In this document: positions 9,492 through 21,510 of the stretch, one piece after another
Position numbering within the stretch: the stretch's first letter is position 1
How the letters are laid out: the number at the start of each line of letters is the position of its first letter
Assembly: GCF_002890895.1 (NCBI RefSeq)
Contig: NZ_POUL01000012.1
Span: 62,001-126,000, forward strand
Length of the DNA stretch: 64,000 nucleotides
From: Stutzerimonas stutzeri
Lineage (GTDB): Bacteria > Pseudomonadota > Gammaproteobacteria > Pseudomonadales > Pseudomonadaceae
Direction: 5' to 3'
Notes under the pieces: generated by a model
Told to the model about the DNA's origin: nothing
The model's input: only the letters and a program-made list of their open reading frames with translations
The model's database searches: none
Position numbers and translations under genes: made by a program

Positions 9492-12323
9492 TCACGCATG
9501 GTGGCGAACCTCACCTGCACCTTCGATGTTCTCAATGCAGCGACCGCAGATCTCAGGATGACCTGAGTGCGTGCCGACGTCAGGCAGGTGATGCCAGCAA
9601 CGGCCGCACTTGGCGTGACCGGTTTTGCTGATCTGCAGCTTGAGGCCAGGCATTTCGCTCTGCACGGCTTCGGCTGGCGCTTTGGCAAGCGGCGCTACTG
9701 TCACCGCAGACGTAATCAGTACGAAGCGCAATTCGCTTCCCAGCTTCGCCAGGTCGGAAACCAGCGTGTCTTCAGCGTACAGGGTGACCTCAGCCTGCAG
9801 GTTGCCGCCGATGGTCTTGGCCGCGCGCTGGGTTTCCAGCTCTTTGTTCACCGCAGCCTTGACCGCCATGACCTTTTCCCAGAACTCGCGACCCAGTTCG
9901 ACGCTGGCAGGCAGCTCAGCAAGTCCCTCGTACCAGGTGTTGAGCATCACCGATTCGTTGCGCTCACCCGGCAGGTACTGCCAGATTTCATCAGCCGTGA
10001 ACGACAGGATCGGCGCAATCCAACGCACCAGCGCCTCGGCGATGTGATACAGCGCGGTCTGACAGGAGCGGCGCGGCAGGCTGTCGGCACCGGTCGTGTA
10101 CTGACGGTCCTTGATGATGTCGAGGTAGAAACCACCCAGCTCCTGAACACAGAAGTTATGCACTTTCTGATAGACGTTCCAAAACTTGTAGGTACCATAA
10201 GCCTCTTCGATTTCCCGCTGCAACAGCAAGGCGCGGTCGATGGCCCAACGGTCGAGCGCGATCAGCTGATCGACTGGAACCTGATGCTGCGCTGGATCGA
10301 AGCCGTCGAGATTACTCAAGAGGAAACGCGCGGTGTTGCGAATGCGGCGATAGGAGTCTGCACTGCGCTGCAGGATGACCTTGGACACAGCCATCTCGCC
10401 GGAGTAATCGGTTGAGGCCACCCAAAGACGGAGGATGTCTGCGCCCAGGCTGTCAGTGACTTCTTGCGGCGCGACGACATTGCCCAGCGACTTGGACATC
10501 TTGCGGCCGTTTTCATCAACCACGAAACCGTGGGTCAGCAACCCTTTGTAGGGTGCGTGGCCGTCAATCGCCGAGCCGGTCAGCAGCGACGAATGGAACC
10601 AGCCGCGGTGCTGGTCCGAGCCTTCCAGATACAGGTCCGCACGCGGGCCGTTGTCATGCCCCATCGGGTGCGAACCGCGCATCACATGCCAATGGGTGGT
10701 ACCGGAGTCGAACCAGACGTCCAGCGTGTCACTGATCTTCTCGTATTGCGCGGCTTCATCGCCCAGCAGCTCGGCTGCATCCAGCTTCGACCAGGCCTCG
10801 ATGCCGCCCTGCTCGACATCTTGAGCGACGGCTTCCATCAGCTCGACGGTGCGTGGATGCAGCTCGCCGCTTTCCTTGTGCAGGAAGAACGGGATCGGCA
10901 CGCCCCAGGTGCGCTGACGCGAGATGCACCAATCCGGACGGCCGGCGATCATGCCGTGCAGCCGCGCCTGGCCCCAAGCGGGAACGAACTCGGTCTGTTC
11001 GATAGCGTCCAGCGCGCGACGACGCAGGGAGCTGCCGTCGTGAGCGACTTTGTCCATGCCAACGAACCACTGCGCCGTGGCGCGGTAGATCAGCGGCGTC
11101 TTGTGTCGCCAGCAATGCATGTAGCTGTGCTGGATGGATTCATGCTTGAGCAGCGCGCCAACTTCACGCAGCTTCTCGACGATGGCCGGATTGGCCTTCC
11201 AGATGAACTGGCCGCCGAAGAATGGCAGATCCGGCACATAGACGCCGTGGCTCTGCACCGGGCTGAGAATGTCATCGTTCTCCATGCCGTAGTGCTTGCA
11301 GGAACGGAAGTCGTCTTCGCCGTAAGCGGGCGCCGAATGAACGATGCCGGTACCAGCGCCAGTTTCAACGTAATCGGCCAGGTAGACAGGGGCGAAGCGC
11401 TCGTAGAAGGGATGGCGGAAGCGGATGAGCTCCAGCGCCTTGCCCTCGCAGCGGGCGATAATTTCGCCCTGCAGTTCGTAGCGCTGCAGGCAGGATTCGA
11501 CCAGCTCCTCGGCAAGCACCAGCAGCCGGTCGCCAGTGTCGACCAGGGCGTAGACGAAGTCGGGATGGACGTTCAGCGCCTGGTTGGCCGGGATGGTCCA
11601 GGGCGTGGTGGTCCAGATCACGATACTGGCCGGCTTGCCAAAGGCAGCGACGCCGAAGGCCGTCGCCAGCTTATCCGAGTCTTCGACCTGGAAGGCCACG
11701 TCGATAGCATCGGACTTCTTGTCCTGATATTCGACTTCCGCCTCGGCCAGCGCCGAACTGCAATCGAAGCACCAGTTCACGGGCTTCAGCCCTTTGAAAA
11801 CGAAGCCACCCTCGACCATCTTCGCCAGCGCTCGAATTTCACCGGCCTCGTTGGCGAAATCCATCGTACGGTACGGGTTATCCCACTCACCCAACACGCC
11901 GAGACGGATGAAGTCGGCTTTCTGCCCCTCGATCTGCTCTGCGGCATAGGCACGGCAGCGCTCGCGAGTCAGATCAGCGGGCTGATTTTTGCCATAGGTG
12001 ATTTCGACCTTGTGCTCGATCGGCAAGCCATGGCAGTCCCAACCCGGGACATAGGGAGCATCGAAACCGGACAGTGTCTTCGAACGAACAATGAAGTCTT
12101 TGATGACCTTGTTCACTGCATGACCGATATGAATGCTGCCGTTGGCATACGGAGGGCCATCATGCAGGACAAATTTCGGGCGATTTTCACCAATCTGCCG
12201 CAGCTTCCCGTACAGGTCGATACTGTTCCAGCGCTGCAGGGTCTCCGGCTCGCGCTGTGGCAGACCGGCCTTCATCGGGAATGCCGTGGACGGCAGATTG
12301 AGAGTCGCTTTGTAATCGGTCAT
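9492..12323 (-). CDS. ileS: Isoleucyl-tRNA synthetase
   Basis: Class I aminoacyl-tRNA synthetase, 943 residues. HIGH motif in [20 protein letters not shown] motif in [12 protein letters not shown], editing domain ([17 protein letters not shown]) and a C-terminal zinc finger (KCGRCWHH and EICGRC). The frame is open upstream, but the ATG at 12323 has an AGGA seven bases before it and matches the family start ([11 protein letters not shown]). It begins one base after the ribF stop, so it is translationally linked to ribF. Confidence 0.98.
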   Translation of the reverse strand: MTDYKATLNLPSTAFPMKAGLPQREPETLQRWNSIDLYGKLRQIGENRPKFVLHDGPPYANGSIHIGHAVNKVIKDFIVRSKTLSGFDAPYVPGWDCHGLPIEHKVEITYGKNQPADLTRERCRAYAAEQIEGQKADFIRLGVLGEWDNPYRTMDFANEAGEIRALAKMVEGGFVFKGLKPVNWCFDCSSALAEAEVEYQDKKSDAIDVAFQVEDSDKLATAFGVAAFGKPASIVIWTTTPWTIPANQALNVHPDFVYALVDTGDRLLVLAEELVESCLQRYELQGEIIARCEGKALELIRFRHPFYERFAPVYLADYVETGAGTGIVHSAPAYGEDDFRSCKHYGMENDDILSPVQSHGVYVPDLPFFGGQFIWKANPAIVEKLREVGALLKHESIQHSYMHCWRHKTPLIYRATAQWFVGMDKVAHDGSSLRRRALDAIEQTEFVPAWGQARLHGMIAGRPDWCISRQRTWGVPIPFFLHKESGELHPRTVELMEAVAQDVEQGGIEAWSKLDAAELLGDEAAQYEKISDTLDVWFDSGTTHWHVMRGSHPMGHDNGPRADLYLEGSDQHRGWFHSSLLTGSAIDGHAPYKGLLTHGFVVDENGRKMSKSLGNVVAPQEVTDSLGADILRLWVASTDYSGEMAVSKVILQRSADSYRRIRNTARFLLSNLDGFDPAQHQVPVDQLIALDRWAIDRALLLQREIEEAYGTYKFWNVYQKVHNFCVQELGGFYLDIIKDRQYTTGADSLPRRSCQTALYHIAEALVRWIAPILSFTADEIWQYLPGERNESVMLNTWYEGLAELPASVELGREFWEKVMAVKAAVNKELETQRAAKTIGGNLQAEVTLYAEDTLVSDLAKLGSELRFVLITSAVTVAPLAKAPAEAVQSEMPGLKLQISKTGHAKCGRCWHHLPDVGTHSGHPEICGRCIENIEGAGEVRHHA

Positions 12324-12324
12324 T

Positions 12325-13275
12325 TCAGTCCTGACTCGTGGTAAAGGGTGAAGCCCGCCAGTATTCGCGAGCCGCAGCAATATCTGCTTCGATTGCCGTC
12401 TTGAGCGCCTCAAGCGAGGCAAAGCGCTGCTCGTCACGCAGTTTGCGGTGAAAGGTCACGCGCAGCAGACGCCCATAGAGGTCGCCTTGATAATTGAGCA
12501 AATGCACTTCCAGATGCGGTTGGCCGTCGCTTTTAACCGAGGGTCGCATGCCGATGTTGGCGACCGCCGGCTGAGTGAGACCGTCAACCTCGGTGCTCAC
12601 CATGAACACTCCGCTAAGCGGCGTATTTTTGCGTTTGAGCTGGATATTGGCGGTCGGCGCACCCAACTGTCGACCTAGCGCCTGACCATGCATCACTCGG
12701 CCGGTAATGCTGAACGGCCGACCGAGCAGCTTTTGCGCCAGATCCAGGTCGCCGTCAGCGAGCACCTGACGCAAGCGCGTGCTACTGACGCGCTCGCCCT
12801 CGACTTCTATGGTAGTGGCAGCCTCGACGGTGAAGCCTTCGGCAGCACCGGCCTTCAGCAAAAAATTGAAATCCCCGGCACGGTCGCAGCCAAACCGGAA
12901 GTCGTCGCCCACTTCCAAGTGCCGCACGCCAAGGCCATCAACCAGCGTCGCGTGAACGAACTCTGCAGCACTCAACTCCCGCAAACGACGGTTGAACGCC
13001 AGGCACAGCACCAAATCGACACCCTGCTCACTCAGCAGCTGCAATTTCTCGCGCAGGCGGGTCAAGCGAGCGGGCGCCTGATCTGGTGCGAAGTACTCGC
13101 GCGGCTGCGGCTCGAAAATCACCACGCAGCTGGGCAAGCTAAGCTCGGAAGCACGTTCGCGCAGGCGCTCCAGGATGGCTTGATGCCCCCGGTGAACCCC
13201 GTCGAAATTGCCGATGGTGGCGACGCAACCCCGATGCCGGGGTCGCAGGTTATGAAGACCTCGAACCAGCTGCAT
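12325..13275 (-). CDS. ribF: Bifunctional riboflavin kinase / FAD synthetase
   Basis: Makes FMN then FAD. N-terminal nucleotidyltransferase half ([50 protein letters not shown]) and C-terminal flavokinase half ([41 protein letters not shown]). The start at 13275 (MQLVRGLHN) matches the family; the frame is open to 13314. 316 residues. Sits between murJ and ileS. Confidence 0.97.
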   Translation of the reverse strand: MQLVRGLHNLRPRHRGCVATIGNFDGVHRGHQAILERLRERASELSLPSCVVIFEPQPREYFAPDQAPARLTRLREKLQLLSEQGVDLVLCLAFNRRLRELSAAEFVHATLVDGLGVRHLEVGDDFRFGCDRAGDFNFLLKAGAAEGFTVEAATTIEVEGERVSSTRLRQVLADGDLDLAQKLLGRPFSITGRVMHGQALGRQLGAPTANIQLKRKNTPLSGVFMVSTEVDGLTQPAVANIGMRPSVKSDGQPHLEVHLLNYQGDLYGRLLRVTFHRKLRDEQRFASLEALKTAIEADIAAAREYWRASPFTTSQD

Positions 13276-13359
13276 ACCGCACTTCTTGCTTGAAAAGTCG
13301 CCGATTATACGCATGAGGCTGCGGTCACGGACAGGTTTGCCACCCGCGCAAGGTACGGA

Positions 13360-14907
13360 TCAATGACGGAGATGCCGAGGACGCAAACCAAGCACTACCA
13401 GGCCCGCCGCGAAAGCACCCAACCCGGCCACGACGAGCAGCCCCAACTGCAGCGCTCGCTGCTGCCAGCCCCAAGCGAACCATTCGACCGACGGCGCATT
13501 GAGCCACCAGACCATCGCCACCATTGCAGCACAGCCGCCGACCAACCGAAGGAGGAACAACCCCCATCCGGGCGTAAACCGGAACACGCCTGTCTTGTAC
13601 AGCCCCCAGAACAGCAGGCCTGCATTGAGCATCGACGACAACGAGGTCGCCAATGCCAGCCCCACATGCTGGAGTGGCCAGATCAGCATCAGGTTCAGTG
13701 CCATGTTGGCGATCATGCAAATGATTGCAACGCGCACTGGCGTCTTCAAATCCTGGCGAGCGAAGAAACCTGGCGCCAGCACCTTGATCAACATGAACGC
13801 CAGCACGCCCAGCGAATAGGCCTCTAGCGCATTGGCGGATTGCACTACGGCCTCCTCGCTCATTGCACCGTAAAAAAACAGACTGGCAATCAGCGGCTCA
13901 GCGAGGATGCCCAGCGCAAGCGCCGCTGGAATCCCCACCAGGAGAACCATTCTCAGCGCCCAGTTGAGGGTATCGGAAAACGCCTTGGGATCCTCCCCAG
14001 CATGCTGACGCGACAGGCTGGGCAAAATCACCGTACCGATGGCGATACCGAATGCTCCAAGCGGCAATTCCGAAAGGCGGTCAGCGTAATAGAGCCAGGA
14101 CACGCTACCGGTCTGCAGAAACGACGCGAGAACCGTATCGAGCAAGAGGTTGATCTGACTGACCGACACACCGAACAAGGCCGGAACCATCAGCAGCATG
14201 ATTCGCCGTACGCCCTCGTCTCCGAATCTCACCCGCGGCCTGGGCAACAACCCCAGCTTGGCGACGTAAGGGAGCTGAAACGCCAGCTGGGCGAAGCCGG
14301 CAATGAATACCCCCCAAGCCAGGGCCATGATCGGTTGATCGAAGTAAGGCGTCAGGAAAACAGCCGAGCTGATCATGCAAACATTCAGCAGCACCGGCGT
14401 GAAGCCCGGCACCGCGAAATGCCCGTAGGTATTGAGCACGCCGGAGGTGAAAGCCGTTAGCGAAATCAGCAGCAAGTAGGGAAAAGTGATGCGCAGCAGC
14501 TCGCCAGCGAGCTGCATTTTGGCTGGGTCGTCATGAAAGCCGGGCGCAAAGAGCATGACCACGTATGGCGAAGCCAACACGCCAACCGCCGTAATGCCCG
14601 TCAGGATCAGCCCAAGCATGCCGGCAGTACGATCTACCAGCAGCTTAACCTCCGTCAGAGTTTTTTTTGTCCGGTATTCCGACAGCACCGGAACGAAAGC
14701 CTGTGCAAACGCGCCTTCTGCAAACAGACGGCGTAAAAAGTTGGGAATCTTGAAAGCGATGAAGAAGGCATCAGCAGCAGCGCCAGAGCCGAAGTAGCTG
14801 GCCACCACCATATCGCGTACCATGCCCAGCACCCGGGATAGCAGCGTCATCACGCTGACTACCGCACTGGACCGCAGCAATCCACCTTTGCCGGATGTAT
14901 CGGACAT
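13360..14907 (-). CDS. murJ: Lipid II flippase MurJ
   Basis: MOP-superfamily flippase that moves lipid II across the inner membrane for peptidoglycan synthesis. 515 residues with about fourteen hydrophobic segments. Signature sequence near the start: LLRSSAVVSVMTLLSRVLG, VASYFG.GAAADAFFIAF, IPNFLRRLFAEGAF. The ATG at 14907 has AGGA seven bases upstream and fits the family better than the ATG at 14958. Transcribed away from rpsT across a shared 220-base gap. Confidence 0.97.
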   Translation of the reverse strand: MSDTSGKGGLLRSSAVVSVMTLLSRVLGMVRDMVVASYFGSGAAADAFFIAFKIPNFLRRLFAEGAFAQAFVPVLSEYRTKKTLTEVKLLVDRTAGMLGLILTGITAVGVLASPYVVMLFAPGFHDDPAKMQLAGELLRITFPYLLLISLTAFTSGVLNTYGHFAVPGFTPVLLNVCMISSAVFLTPYFDQPIMALAWGVFIAGFAQLAFQLPYVAKLGLLPRPRVRFGDEGVRRIMLLMVPALFGVSVSQINLLLDTVLASFLQTGSVSWLYYADRLSELPLGAFGIAIGTVILPSLSRQHAGEDPKAFSDTLNWALRMVLLVGIPAALALGILAEPLIASLFFYGAMSEEAVVQSANALEAYSLGVLAFMLIKVLAPGFFARQDLKTPVRVAIICMIANMALNLMLIWPLQHVGLALATSLSSMLNAGLLFWGLYKTGVFRFTPGWGLFLLRLVGGCAAMVAMVWWLNAPSVEWFAWGWQQRALQLGLLVVAGLGAFAAGLVVLGLRPRHLRH

Positions 14908-15050
14908 TTGTCTTCCTAGAGTTGCAGCAGGAGGGGTTCTGGCCAGGGCACTGAGCATCGACTCGATGACCAGTTTCGACAGTTAACAGAGTGCGCGAGT
15001 TTAGCGACCCCCCTTCTGTCCGGCCAGTGTCTCGATTAGTTCAACCGGGG

Positions 15051-15079
15051 TTGACAAGGGCCAGCCGCATCGGCATGAT
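15051..15079 (+). promoter_or_regulatory. Probable sigma-70 promoter of rpsT
   Basis: Perfect -35 TTGACA at 15051-15056, a 17-base spacer and a -10 CATGAT (four of six) at 15074-15079, 48 bases before the rpsT start codon. Confidence 0.6.
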
Positions 15080-15127
15080 TCGCGGCCTTATTTGCTTTGT
15101 AATCCCACGTTTTCGAGGAGTTCGACG

Positions 15128-15406
15128 GTGGCCAACAGCCCTTCCGCCAAAAAACGCGCAATTCAGGCTGAGAAGCGTCGCAGCCACAACGCCAGCCTGC
15201 GCTCCATGGTTCGTACCTACATCAAGAATGTGGTCAAAGCCATTGATGCAAAAGATCTGGATAAAGCTCGTACTGCTTACACTGCAGCCGTGCCTGTAAT
15301 CGACCGTATGGCCGACAAGGGCATCATCCACAAGAACAAAGCAGCTCGGCATAAAAGCCGCCTGAACGGCCACATCAAGGCCCTCGGCGAAGCTGCTGCA
15401 GCCTAA
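15128..15406 (+). CDS. rpsT: 30S ribosomal protein S20
   Basis: Primary 16S rRNA-binding protein of 92 residues ([21 protein letters not shown] at the start, [13 protein letters not shown] near the end). The start is GTG at 15128 with a strong GAGGAG seven bases upstream; the open frame to 15092 is not family-like. In E. coli rpsT also has a non-AUG start, linked to autoregulation by S20, so the GTG may matter. Own promoter and terminator flank it. Confidence 0.97.
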   Translation: MANSPSAKKRAIQAEKRRSHNASLRSMVRTYIKNVVKAIDAKDLDKARTAYTAAVPVIDRMADKGIIHKNKAARHKSRLNGHIKALGEAAAA

Positions 15407-15422
15407 GCTGTACGCTCTTATG

Positions 15423-15450
15423 AAAAAACCGGCCTCGAGCCGGTTTTTTT
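15423..15450 (+). terminator. Rho-independent terminator of rpsT
   Basis: A GC-rich inverted repeat (ACCGGC / GCCGGT around CTCGA) followed by a run of seven T, 16 bases after the rpsT stop. Preceding A-run makes it potentially bidirectional with the end of creA. Confidence 0.9.
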
Positions 15451-15497
15451 ATGCCTGCGATTCAGCCATCACAACAACCAACTGAACCACATACCGC

Positions 15498-15956
15498 TTA
15501 CGGCTGAGCCCAAGGCAGTATTGGAATCGCAGTCACCGCGTTCTGCGGGCTTCCTTCGATAACCCGATCGCTGTACACCAGATAGACCAGCGTATTGCGA
15601 GCCTCATCGAAAAAGCGGACCACCTGCATTGCCTTGAACACCAAAGACGTTCGCTCCTTGAAGACCACTTCGCCATCTTTGAGCTTCTCGCTCATGCGGA
15701 TGGGCCCCACCTGCCTGCAAGCGATCGACGCCTCGGCGCGATCCTCAGCCAACCCGAGCCCGCCCTTTATGCCGCCAGTCTTTGCACGCGATAGATAGCA
15801 GGTCACACCCTCAACCTTCGGGTCATCAAACGCCTCAACCACAATCTTGTGGTTCGGCCCCAGCCATTTAAAGACCGTGTCGACCTCGCCCACTTCGCGC
15901 GCCATACCAACCACTGGCCACATCAACAAAACCACTAACGTTTTTGCCAGGCGCAT
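15498..15956 (-). CDS. creA: CreA family protein
   Basis: Secreted or periplasmic protein of unknown function, 152 residues. Signal peptide about residues 1-19 (ends VGMA), then the CreA pattern: [59 protein letters not shown]. Two conserved cysteines (VTCY, IACR) could form a disulphide. GAGG ribosome binding site; starts nine bases after proB, so probably the last gene of the rplU-rpmA-obgE-proB-creA run. Confidence 0.9.
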   Translation of the reverse strand: MRLAKTLVVLLMWPVVGMAREVGEVDTVFKWLGPNHKIVVEAFDDPKVEGVTCYLSRAKTGGIKGGLGLAEDRAEASIACRQVGPIRMSEKLKDGEVVFKERTSLVFKAMQVVRFFDEARNTLVYLVYSDRVIEGSPQNAVTAIPILPWAQP

Positions 15957-15965
15957 CGAACCACC

Positions 15966-17084
15966 TCAGACCAAGATCATATTGTCGCGGTGAATTAGCT
16001 CGGGCTCATCGACATAACCGAGCAGCTTTTCGATTTCATCCGACGGACGCCCAAGGATTCGCTGCGTTTCAGCCACGCTGTAGTTGGCCAGACCGCGCGC
16101 AACCTCACGACCGTCCAGACCGACACACACGACCATCTCACCACGACGGAAACCACCTTGCGCCGCCCTGACCCCGACCGGCAACAAGCTGCGATTACCC
16201 TGCTTCAGCGCATGCACAGCACCGTCATCAAGGACGACCGTACCACGCATCTGCAGATGCCCCGCCAACCACTGCTTTCGCGCGGCATGACGATTACACT
16301 CTGGCGCCAACAGTGTGCCGAGCGACTCCCCCGCCTTCAGCCGCGCCAGCACCTGCTCGATTCGACCACCAATGATCACGGTATAGGCACCAGAGCGCGC
16401 AGCCAAACGCGCCGCGCGCAGCTTTGTCTGCATGCCGCCCCGCCCGAGCGCACCACCCGTAGCACCCGCCACTGCGTCCAACGCAGGGTCATCGGCGCGC
16501 GCTTCACTGATCAAGCTGGCATCAGGATTATTGCGCGGATCAGCATCGAACATGCCGTCGCGGTCAGTAAGGATCACCAGGAGATCCGCTTCGACCAGAT
16601 TCGCCACCAACGCAGCGAGCGTGTCGTTGTCGCCGAAGCGGATCTCGTCAGTGACAACCGTATCGTTTTCATTGATAACCGGCACCACACCCAGATCAAT
16701 CAGCGTACGAAGCGTACTGCGAGCATTGAGATAGCGCTTACGGTCCGAGAGATCATCATGGGTTACGAGAACCTGCGCAGTTTGTTGTTCGCAACGCGCA
16801 AAACTGGCTTCCCAGGCCCGGATCAACCCCATCTGCCCAACGGCTGCCGCAGCCTGCAGCTCATGGACGGCCTTTGGCCTGGCAGCCCAACCGAGACGAC
16901 TCATACCGGCAGCGACAGCGCCGGAGGACACCAGAACCAGCTCGACACCCGCCTCGCGCAGCGCGACCATTTGATCAACCCAGACAGCCATAGCCGCCTG
17001 ATCCAGCCCGCGACCATCAGCCGTCAGCAAGGCGCTGCCAATCTTCACTACCCAGCGCCGCGCACCGCTCACCTTGTCCCGCAT
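15966..17084 (-). CDS. proB: Glutamate 5-kinase
   Basis: First step of proline biosynthesis: phosphorylates glutamate. 372 residues: amino acid kinase domain ([66 protein letters not shown]) and a C-terminal PUA domain (GRSLLP-like [22 protein letters not shown]). I took the ATG at 17084, with GGAAGG/AGGA upstream, over the open frame to 17195, because the kinase motif then starts near residue 11. It lies 107 bases after obgE. Confidence 0.97.
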   Translation of the reverse strand: MRDKVSGARRWVVKIGSALLTADGRGLDQAAMAVWVDQMVALREAGVELVLVSSGAVAAGMSRLGWAARPKAVHELQAAAAVGQMGLIRAWEASFARCEQQTAQVLVTHDDLSDRKRYLNARSTLRTLIDLGVVPVINENDTVVTDEIRFGDNDTLAALVANLVEADLLVILTDRDGMFDADPRNNPDASLISEARADDPALDAVAGATGGALGRGGMQTKLRAARLAARSGAYTVIIGGRIEQVLARLKAGESLGTLLAPECNRHAARKQWLAGHLQMRGTVVLDDGAVHALKQGNRSLLPVGVRAAQGGFRRGEMVVCVGLDGREVARGLANYSVAETQRILGRPSDEIEKLLGYVDEPELIHRDNMILV

Positions 17085-17191
17085 CGATCCTGCCTTCCAA
17101 TCGGTACCTGGCCAAACCACTCGGCGGGCGACAGACGAGCCAGCCCGCAACCATTCGCTAGTGACGCTCGCAACGATGCAAACATGCGCCA

Positions 17192-18436
<1,245 letters not shown>

Positions 18437-18527
18437 CTAGAAAACAGGAACATAAGGGTCTTGCAAAACCCAGCGATAATTAGAGCACAGCAGCGTTTTG
18501 CAAGAGCCCTACAGAGGATACAGAAAC

Positions 18528-18557
18528 AAAAAAGCCCCGTCGCATGACAGGGCTTTT
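18528..18557 (-). terminator. Rho-independent terminator after rpmA
   Basis: On the minus strand, AAAGCCC / GGGCTTT arms around a 12-base loop, followed by a T-run. It lies 15 bases after the rpmA stop and 120 bases before obgE, so rplU-rpmA may be partly separated from obgE. Confidence 0.8.
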
Positions 18558-18572
18558 CCAGCAACGCCGCGA

Positions 18573-18830
18573 TTAGGCCGCGACGACGCTCACGTAGCGA
18601 CGACCAAACTGGCCCTTCACTTCGAATTTGATCACGCCTTCCACCTTGGCGAACAAGGTGTGATCCTTGCCCATGCCAACGCCGTAACCGGCATGGAACT
18701 GGGTGCCGCGCTGACGCACGATGATGTTACCGGCCTTGATGACCTGGCCGCCATACATCTTCACGCCAAGACGTTTGGCTTCTGAGTCGCGACCGTTGCG
18801 GGTAGAACCGCCAGCTTTTTTGTGTGCCAT
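18573..18830 (-). CDS. rpmA: 50S ribosomal protein L27
   Basis: 85 residues starting [24 protein letters not shown], with QRGTQFHAG and KDHTLFA motifs of L27. Its N-terminal tail reaches the peptidyl transferase centre. Starts 35 bases after rplU. Confidence 0.98.
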   Translation of the reverse strand: MAHKKAGGSTRNGRDSEAKRLGVKMYGGQVIKAGNIIVRQRGTQFHAGYGVGMGKDHTLFAKVEGVIKFEVKGQFGRRYVSVVAA

Positions 18831-18865
18831 GAGTTCAATACTCCTATAAGGGGATTCAGGCCCGA

Positions 18866-19177
18866 TTAGCCCTGAATGCCGGTGATTTTGACCTCAGTGA
18901 ACCACTGACGGTGGCCCTGACGCTTCATGTGATGCTTACGACGGCGGAATTTGATGATAGTGACCTTGTCATGACGGCCCTGAGCGATCACTTCAGCAGT
19001 GACCTTGGCACCATCGACCACCGGAGCGCCGATCTTTACATCATCGCCGTTGCCAATCAGCAGAACGCGGTCAAAAGTGACGGCTTCGCCAGTGGCAACT
19101 TCGAGTTTTTCAATCTTGAGGCATTCGCCTTCGGCGACCTTGTATTGCTTGCCGCCAGTAACGATAACTGCGTACAT
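18866..19177 (-). CDS. rplU: 50S ribosomal protein L21
   Basis: 103 residues starting [18 protein letters not shown], ending with the L21 signature [28 protein letters not shown]. The ATG at 19177 is preceded by GGAGA. First gene of the leftward ribosomal run; divergent from ispB across 248 bases. Confidence 0.98.
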   Translation of the reverse strand: MYAVIVTGGKQYKVAEGECLKIEKLEVATGEAVTFDRVLLIGNGDDVKIGAPVVDGAKVTAEVIAQGRHDKVTIIKFRRRKHHMKRQGHRQWFTEVKITGIQG

Positions 19178-19364
19178 CTGTGTATCTCCGTTGATCCTGC
19201 TCACCCAGCGCTTAAGTGAAATAGTTGGAGGCTGGCATGGCTGCTCGGGGCCGGATAGGACGCCCTTGCAATTGCGTAAGGCAGGGAAATGCCCAGGGGG
19301 AAAGTTCAGGGTCCGCGATTGTACGCATCCACCTGAGCCTGCGCAATAGCTGCCGGACCTTGCC

Positions 19365-19393
19365 TTGACACTGCCTGACCCGCCCCATAGCAT
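19365..19393 (+). promoter_or_regulatory. Probable sigma-70 promoter of ispB
   Basis: Perfect -35 TTGACA at 19365-19370, a 17-base spacer and -10 TAGCAT (four of six) at 19388-19393, 32 bases before the ispB ATG. Confidence 0.6.
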
Positions 19394-19425
19394 GCCGCGC
19401 AATCTCCGAGGAGTACTCGTCCCCG

Positions 19426-20394
19426 ATGCAACCCCAGGCCTTTTACCAAGTAGTGGCTGAAGATTTCGCCGATGTTGACGGCATCATCCGCAACCAGTTG
19501 ACGTCCCGCGTACCGCTGGTGGAAAAGATCGGGGATTACATCACCTCGGCCGGCGGCAAGCGCCTGCGTCCTCTGCTGGTCCTGCTCAGCGGCAATGCGC
19601 TGGGACTCAAGGGTGAGCAGCTGCGCCTGCTGGCAGCGATCATCGAATTCCTGCATACCTCGACGCTGCTACATGATGACGTCGTCGATATGTCCGGCAT
19701 GCGCCGCGGTCGCTCAACCGCCAATGCCCTGTGGGGCAATGCGCCCAGTGTACTGGTCGGTGACTTCCTCTATGCGCGTTCTTTCGAAATGATGGTCGAG
19801 CTGGGCTCGATGGAAGTCATGCGAATCATCTCGCAGGCTACTCGCGTCATCGCCGAAGGCGAAGTGCTGCAACTGTCCAAGGTGCGCGACGCCAGCACCA
19901 CCGAAGAAATCTACATGGAAGTCATACGCGGCAAGACCGCCATGCTTTTCGAAGCCTCCACGCACAGCGCCGCCACTCTGGCGGGTGCCAGCGAAGAGCA
20001 GCGCGAGGCACTGCGCAGCTTCGGCGACTACCTCGGCATTGCATTCCAACTCGTCGATGACCTGCTCGACTATCAGGGCGATGCCGAAGCGCTGGGCAAG
20101 AATGTTGGCGATGATCTTGCCGAAGGCAAGCCGACATTGCCGCTGATCTACACGATGCGCGAAGGCACGCCGGAACAGGCCGCCCTGGTGCGCCAGGCCA
20201 TTCAGAAAGGCGGCATCGAGGATCTGGAAAGCATTCGCCGTGCGGTAGAAGCAGCCGGCGCACTGGATTATACGGCCCGCCTGGCTCGTGACTATGCTGA
20301 TCGCGCCATAGCCTGCCTCGAGCTGATCCCTGCCAACAGTTATCGTGATGCCCTGGTCGAGCTGAGCCGTTTCGCAGTCGCACGCACCCACTGA
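19426..20394 (+). CDS. ispB: Octaprenyl diphosphate synthase
   Basis: Trans-prenyltransferase that makes the ubiquinone side chain. 322 residues. First Asp-rich motif [15 protein letters not shown], second motif [12 protein letters not shown], plus GGKRLRPLL and GKPTLPLIY. Transcribed away from rplU-rpmA. Chain length (C40 or C45) cannot be read from the sequence. Confidence 0.96.
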   Translation: MQPQAFYQVVAEDFADVDGIIRNQLTSRVPLVEKIGDYITSAGGKRLRPLLVLLSGNALGLKGEQLRLLAAIIEFLHTSTLLHDDVVDMSGMRRGRSTANALWGNAPSVLVGDFLYARSFEMMVELGSMEVMRIISQATRVIAEGEVLQLSKVRDASTTEEIYMEVIRGKTAMLFEASTHSAATLAGASEEQREALRSFGDYLGIAFQLVDDLLDYQGDAEALGKNVGDDLAEGKPTLPLIYTMREGTPEQAALVRQAIQKGGIEDLESIRRAVEAAGALDYTARLARDYADRAIACLELIPANSYRDALVELSRFAVARTH

Positions 20395-20489
20395 GCACAG
20401 AACAGTGGAGGGTGCGAACTGAGCGCTCTTCACCCCTCCCTAAACACCCTACTCTGCGCATCAGCAAATGCCTCAGAGATTCTTAGCGC

Positions 20490-20520
20490 TTGCATATCTG
20501 CAAATAACAATTATTCTCAT
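20490..20520 (+). promoter_or_regulatory. Promoter with overlapping Fur-type box
   Basis: Read on the minus strand, 20502-20520 gives an AT-rich string beginning ATGAGAATAATTGTTATT, close to Pseudomonas Fur boxes and in a GC-rich genome. It covers a possible -10 (TATTCT, 20512-20517), 16 bases after a TTGCAT -35 (20490-20495). Iron-bound Fur would block transcription of the small gene at 20546. Confidence 0.6.
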
Positions 20521-20545
20521 TAACAGAGATTAATTGGAGGTGCGC

Positions 20546-20773
20546 ATGACTTATCTGATCGATGCCTGGCTGGACCGCCCGCAACCTTACCTGCGGATAC
20601 TCGACCGCAGCACCGGTGCTGTGTGCATTACCTTAGAGGGAGACGCCCTGGACGAGCTTCGCGACCAGGGCGACTTGGATCTGCAGGAACTGAGCACCAG
20701 CGAACCCTGCGTGCTCAAGGAACAGGTGCGAAACCTGTTCCTGTTCTCCTATGCCAGGGCGTTGCGCCCCTAG
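20546..20773 (+). CDS. Small conserved protein, probably iron-regulated (PA4570-like)
   Basis: 75 residues, soluble, acidic: MTYLIDAWLDRPQPYLRILD near the start, then LEGDALDELRDQGDLDLQEL and VRNLFLFSYARAL. I chose the ATG at 20546 because of a strong GGAGG five to six bases upstream; the TTG at 20534 is unlikely. Synteny (after ispB, before fklB) fits P. aeruginosa PA4570, a protein of unknown function that I recall as iron-responsive. No known domain or metal-binding motif is visible. Confidence 0.8.
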   Translation: MTYLIDAWLDRPQPYLRILDRSTGAVCITLEGDALDELRDQGDLDLQELSTSEPCVLKEQVRNLFLFSYARALRP

Positions 20774-20784
20774 CGGCAGCGGCT

Positions 20785-21402
20785 TTAAAGAACAGCCAGC
20801 AACTCGACATCGAACACCAGTACGCTGTGTGGCGGGATACTGCCAACGCCTTGCGCACCATAAGCGAGCTCGCTTGGCACATAAAGGCGCCATTTGCTGC
20901 CCACGCCCATAAGTTGCAGCGCTTCGGTCCAGCCGGCGATCACGCCACCCACCGGAAACTCGGCCGGCTGGCCACGCTGGTAGGAGCTGTCGAATACCGT
21001 GCCGTCAATCAGTGTGCCGTGGTAATGGGTACGCACTTGATCCTCAGCGCTGGGCTTGTTGCCCTCGCCGGCGGTCAGCACTTCGTATTGCAGGCCTGAC
21101 GGAAGCGTAGTCACTCCGTCACGCTGGCCGTTTTTTGCCAGAAACGCTTTGCCTTCACCGGCAGCGGCTTCGGCCTTTTGCTGAGCCTCGGCTTGCATGC
21201 GCTCACGAATGACGGCAAAGCTGGCGTTGAGTGCTTCCGGAGCAACCTGGCTGGCTGCACCCGAAAAGGCGTCTCGAATACCTGCGATCACTGCATCCAG
21301 GCTGATCCCCGGCGGCGGGTTCTCGCGCAGCTGATCACCCAGTTGACGGCCGATACCGTAGCTCACGCGCGTTTCGTCGGTTGATAGATTCAGGTCAGTC
21401 AT
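20785..21402 (-). CDS. fklB: FKBP-type peptidyl-prolyl isomerase, FklB type
   Basis: 205 residues: N-terminal dimerisation helices (TRVSYGIGRQLGDQL, IRDAFSG) and a C-terminal FKBP domain (LPSGLQYEVLTAGEG, VRTHYHGTLIDGTVFDSSY, GWTEALQLMGVGSKWRLYVPSELAYG). No signal peptide is obvious. The ATG at 21402 (MTDLNLSTDE) fits the family better than the one at 21432. Converges with the small Fur-box gene, 11 bases apart. Confidence 0.94.
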   Translation of the reverse strand: MTDLNLSTDETRVSYGIGRQLGDQLRENPPPGISLDAVIAGIRDAFSGAASQVAPEALNASFAVIRERMQAEAQQKAEAAAGEGKAFLAKNGQRDGVTTLPSGLQYEVLTAGEGNKPSAEDQVRTHYHGTLIDGTVFDSSYQRGQPAEFPVGGVIAGWTEALQLMGVGSKWRLYVPSELAYGAQGVGSIPPHSVLVFDVELLAVL

Positions 21403-21510
21403 GCATCGGCTCCGCCGGAAAAAAGGCCGCACAGCCTAGCACAGCGACTAGCATCGCCCACCCTAGACTGTTCTATAGAACAGCATAGAGGCGCTAGGTA
21501 AACGGAATGC

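Noticed and set aside
10464..12344. 626-codon open frame opposite ileS
   Set aside because: Antisense shadow of a G/C-rich gene; no family motif, while the ileS frame has all class I synthetase motifs.
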